Shown piece by piece: positions 6,328 to 6,388 of a stretch of DNA of 6,388 nucleotides; the first letter of the stretch is position 1; every line of letters starts with the position of its first letter. The stretch is from NCBI GenBank assembly GCA_013041975.1, contig JABDQZ010000247.1:1-6388 (forward strand). Reading direction: 5' to 3'. Both the position numbers and the translations under genes were made by a program. The stretch comes from Gammaproteobacteria bacterium. Its GTDB lineage: Bacteria > Pseudomonadota > Gammaproteobacteria > Chromatiales > Chromatiaceae. The notes beneath the pieces are model-generated. The model was not told the origin of the DNA. It worked only from the letters and a program-made list of their open reading frames with translations, and searched no databases.

Positions 6328-6388
6328 GCGAACCGCTCCTGTAATTTTCCGTAAAGCCCTGCCAGTTACTGTTTTTCAGGGCCTTCAG
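6317..6388 (-). CDS. Possible 3' end of an upstream leftward gene (23 codons visible)
   Basis: From the right edge a minus-strand frame stays open for 23 codons and ends at TAA 6319-6317. It reads LKALKNSNWQGFTEN followed by YRSGSLDR. The end would overlap the epmA TTG start by 11 bases, a common coupled-operon arrangement. The codon and residue mix is plausible for a real protein tail, but a 72-base open frame is weak evidence and I do not recognise the family. If it is not a gene, these bases are simply the epmA leader. Confidence 0.3.
   Translation of the reverse strand: MKALKNSNWQGFTENYRSGSLDR
6336..6340 (-). promoter_or_regulatory. Ribosome binding site (AGGAG) fixing the TTG start of epmA
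   Basis: On the minus strand AGGAG is followed by 8 bases (CGGTTCGC) and then TTG at 6327. The strong Shine-Dalgarno match and suitable spacing are what make the rare TTG the best initiation codon. Confidence 0.75.
6353..6385 (-). repeat. Inverted repeat (possible RNA hairpin) upstream of epmA
   Basis: On the minus strand AAGGCCCTG (6385-6377) can pair with CAGGGCTTT (6361-6353) around a 15-base loop: eight Watson-Crick pairs and one G-U. The wobble is only good in the minus-strand transcript; the plus-strand version has an A-C mismatch. No run of T follows beyond TTT, so it is not a typical terminator. It could be a leader structure of epmA or chance within coding sequence. Confidence 0.3.

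Noticed and set aside
1..6388. Mobile element, phage, CRISPR or defence system
   Set aside because: No transposase, integrase, direct-repeat array, toxin-antitoxin pair or terminal repeats were seen; the genes are mostly familiar housekeeping families with similar composition throughout.

Overview
This window looks like chromosomal DNA of a free-living gammaproteobacterium with moderate GC. The basis is the gene set and its sequence character: SprT, GalE, MsrB, phosphatidylserine decarboxylase and EpmA are all close to the enterobacterial-type proteins I know. I cannot name the genus. There are no tRNAs, rRNAs, insertion sequences, CRISPR arrays or phage genes. Coding density is very high, and the only real gaps are 87 bases (galE-msrB) and 143 bases (msrB-aminotransferase).

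Layout, left to right. A leftward cluster fills 1-2591. In transcription order it is msrB (methionine-R-sulfoxide reductase), galE (UDP-glucose 4-epimerase), sprT (zincin-like SprT protein), then a CAP-domain protein cut by the left edge. galE overlaps or nearly abuts sprT, and sprT and the CAP gene share an ATGA stop/start, so the last three genes are probably translationally coupled. A divergent intergenic region (2592-2734) carries a fair sigma70-like promoter for the rightward set. A rightward cluster fills 2735-5403: a class V alanine/serine-glyoxylate aminotransferase, a membrane-anchored SCO1/SenC copper protein (1-base TGATG overlap) and psd (3-base gap). epmA, the EF-P lysine ligase, runs leftward from 6327 to 5404. 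It meets psd tail to tail with no spacer, the two TAA stops sitting inside a 12-bp palindrome. The last 61 bases hold the strong ribosome binding site of epmA and possibly the 3' end of another leftward gene.

How the genes fit together. There is no single pathway. The leftward set mixes protein repair (MsrB), sugar-nucleotide supply for envelope glycans (GalE), a putative metalloprotease (SprT) and a probable exported CAP protein. The rightward set mixes glyoxylate/amino-acid metabolism with two membrane-related functions: copper delivery for cytochrome oxidase (SCO) and phosphatidylethanolamine synthesis (Psd). EpmA serves translation by modifying EF-P. I do not see a clear new defence or mobile system here. 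The points most worth a second look are the sprT-CAP coupling, the TTG start of epmA with a possible overlapping upstream gene, the zero-gap psd/epmA junction, the missing canonical resolving cysteine in MsrB, and a Met-Gly-Ser processing site in Psd.
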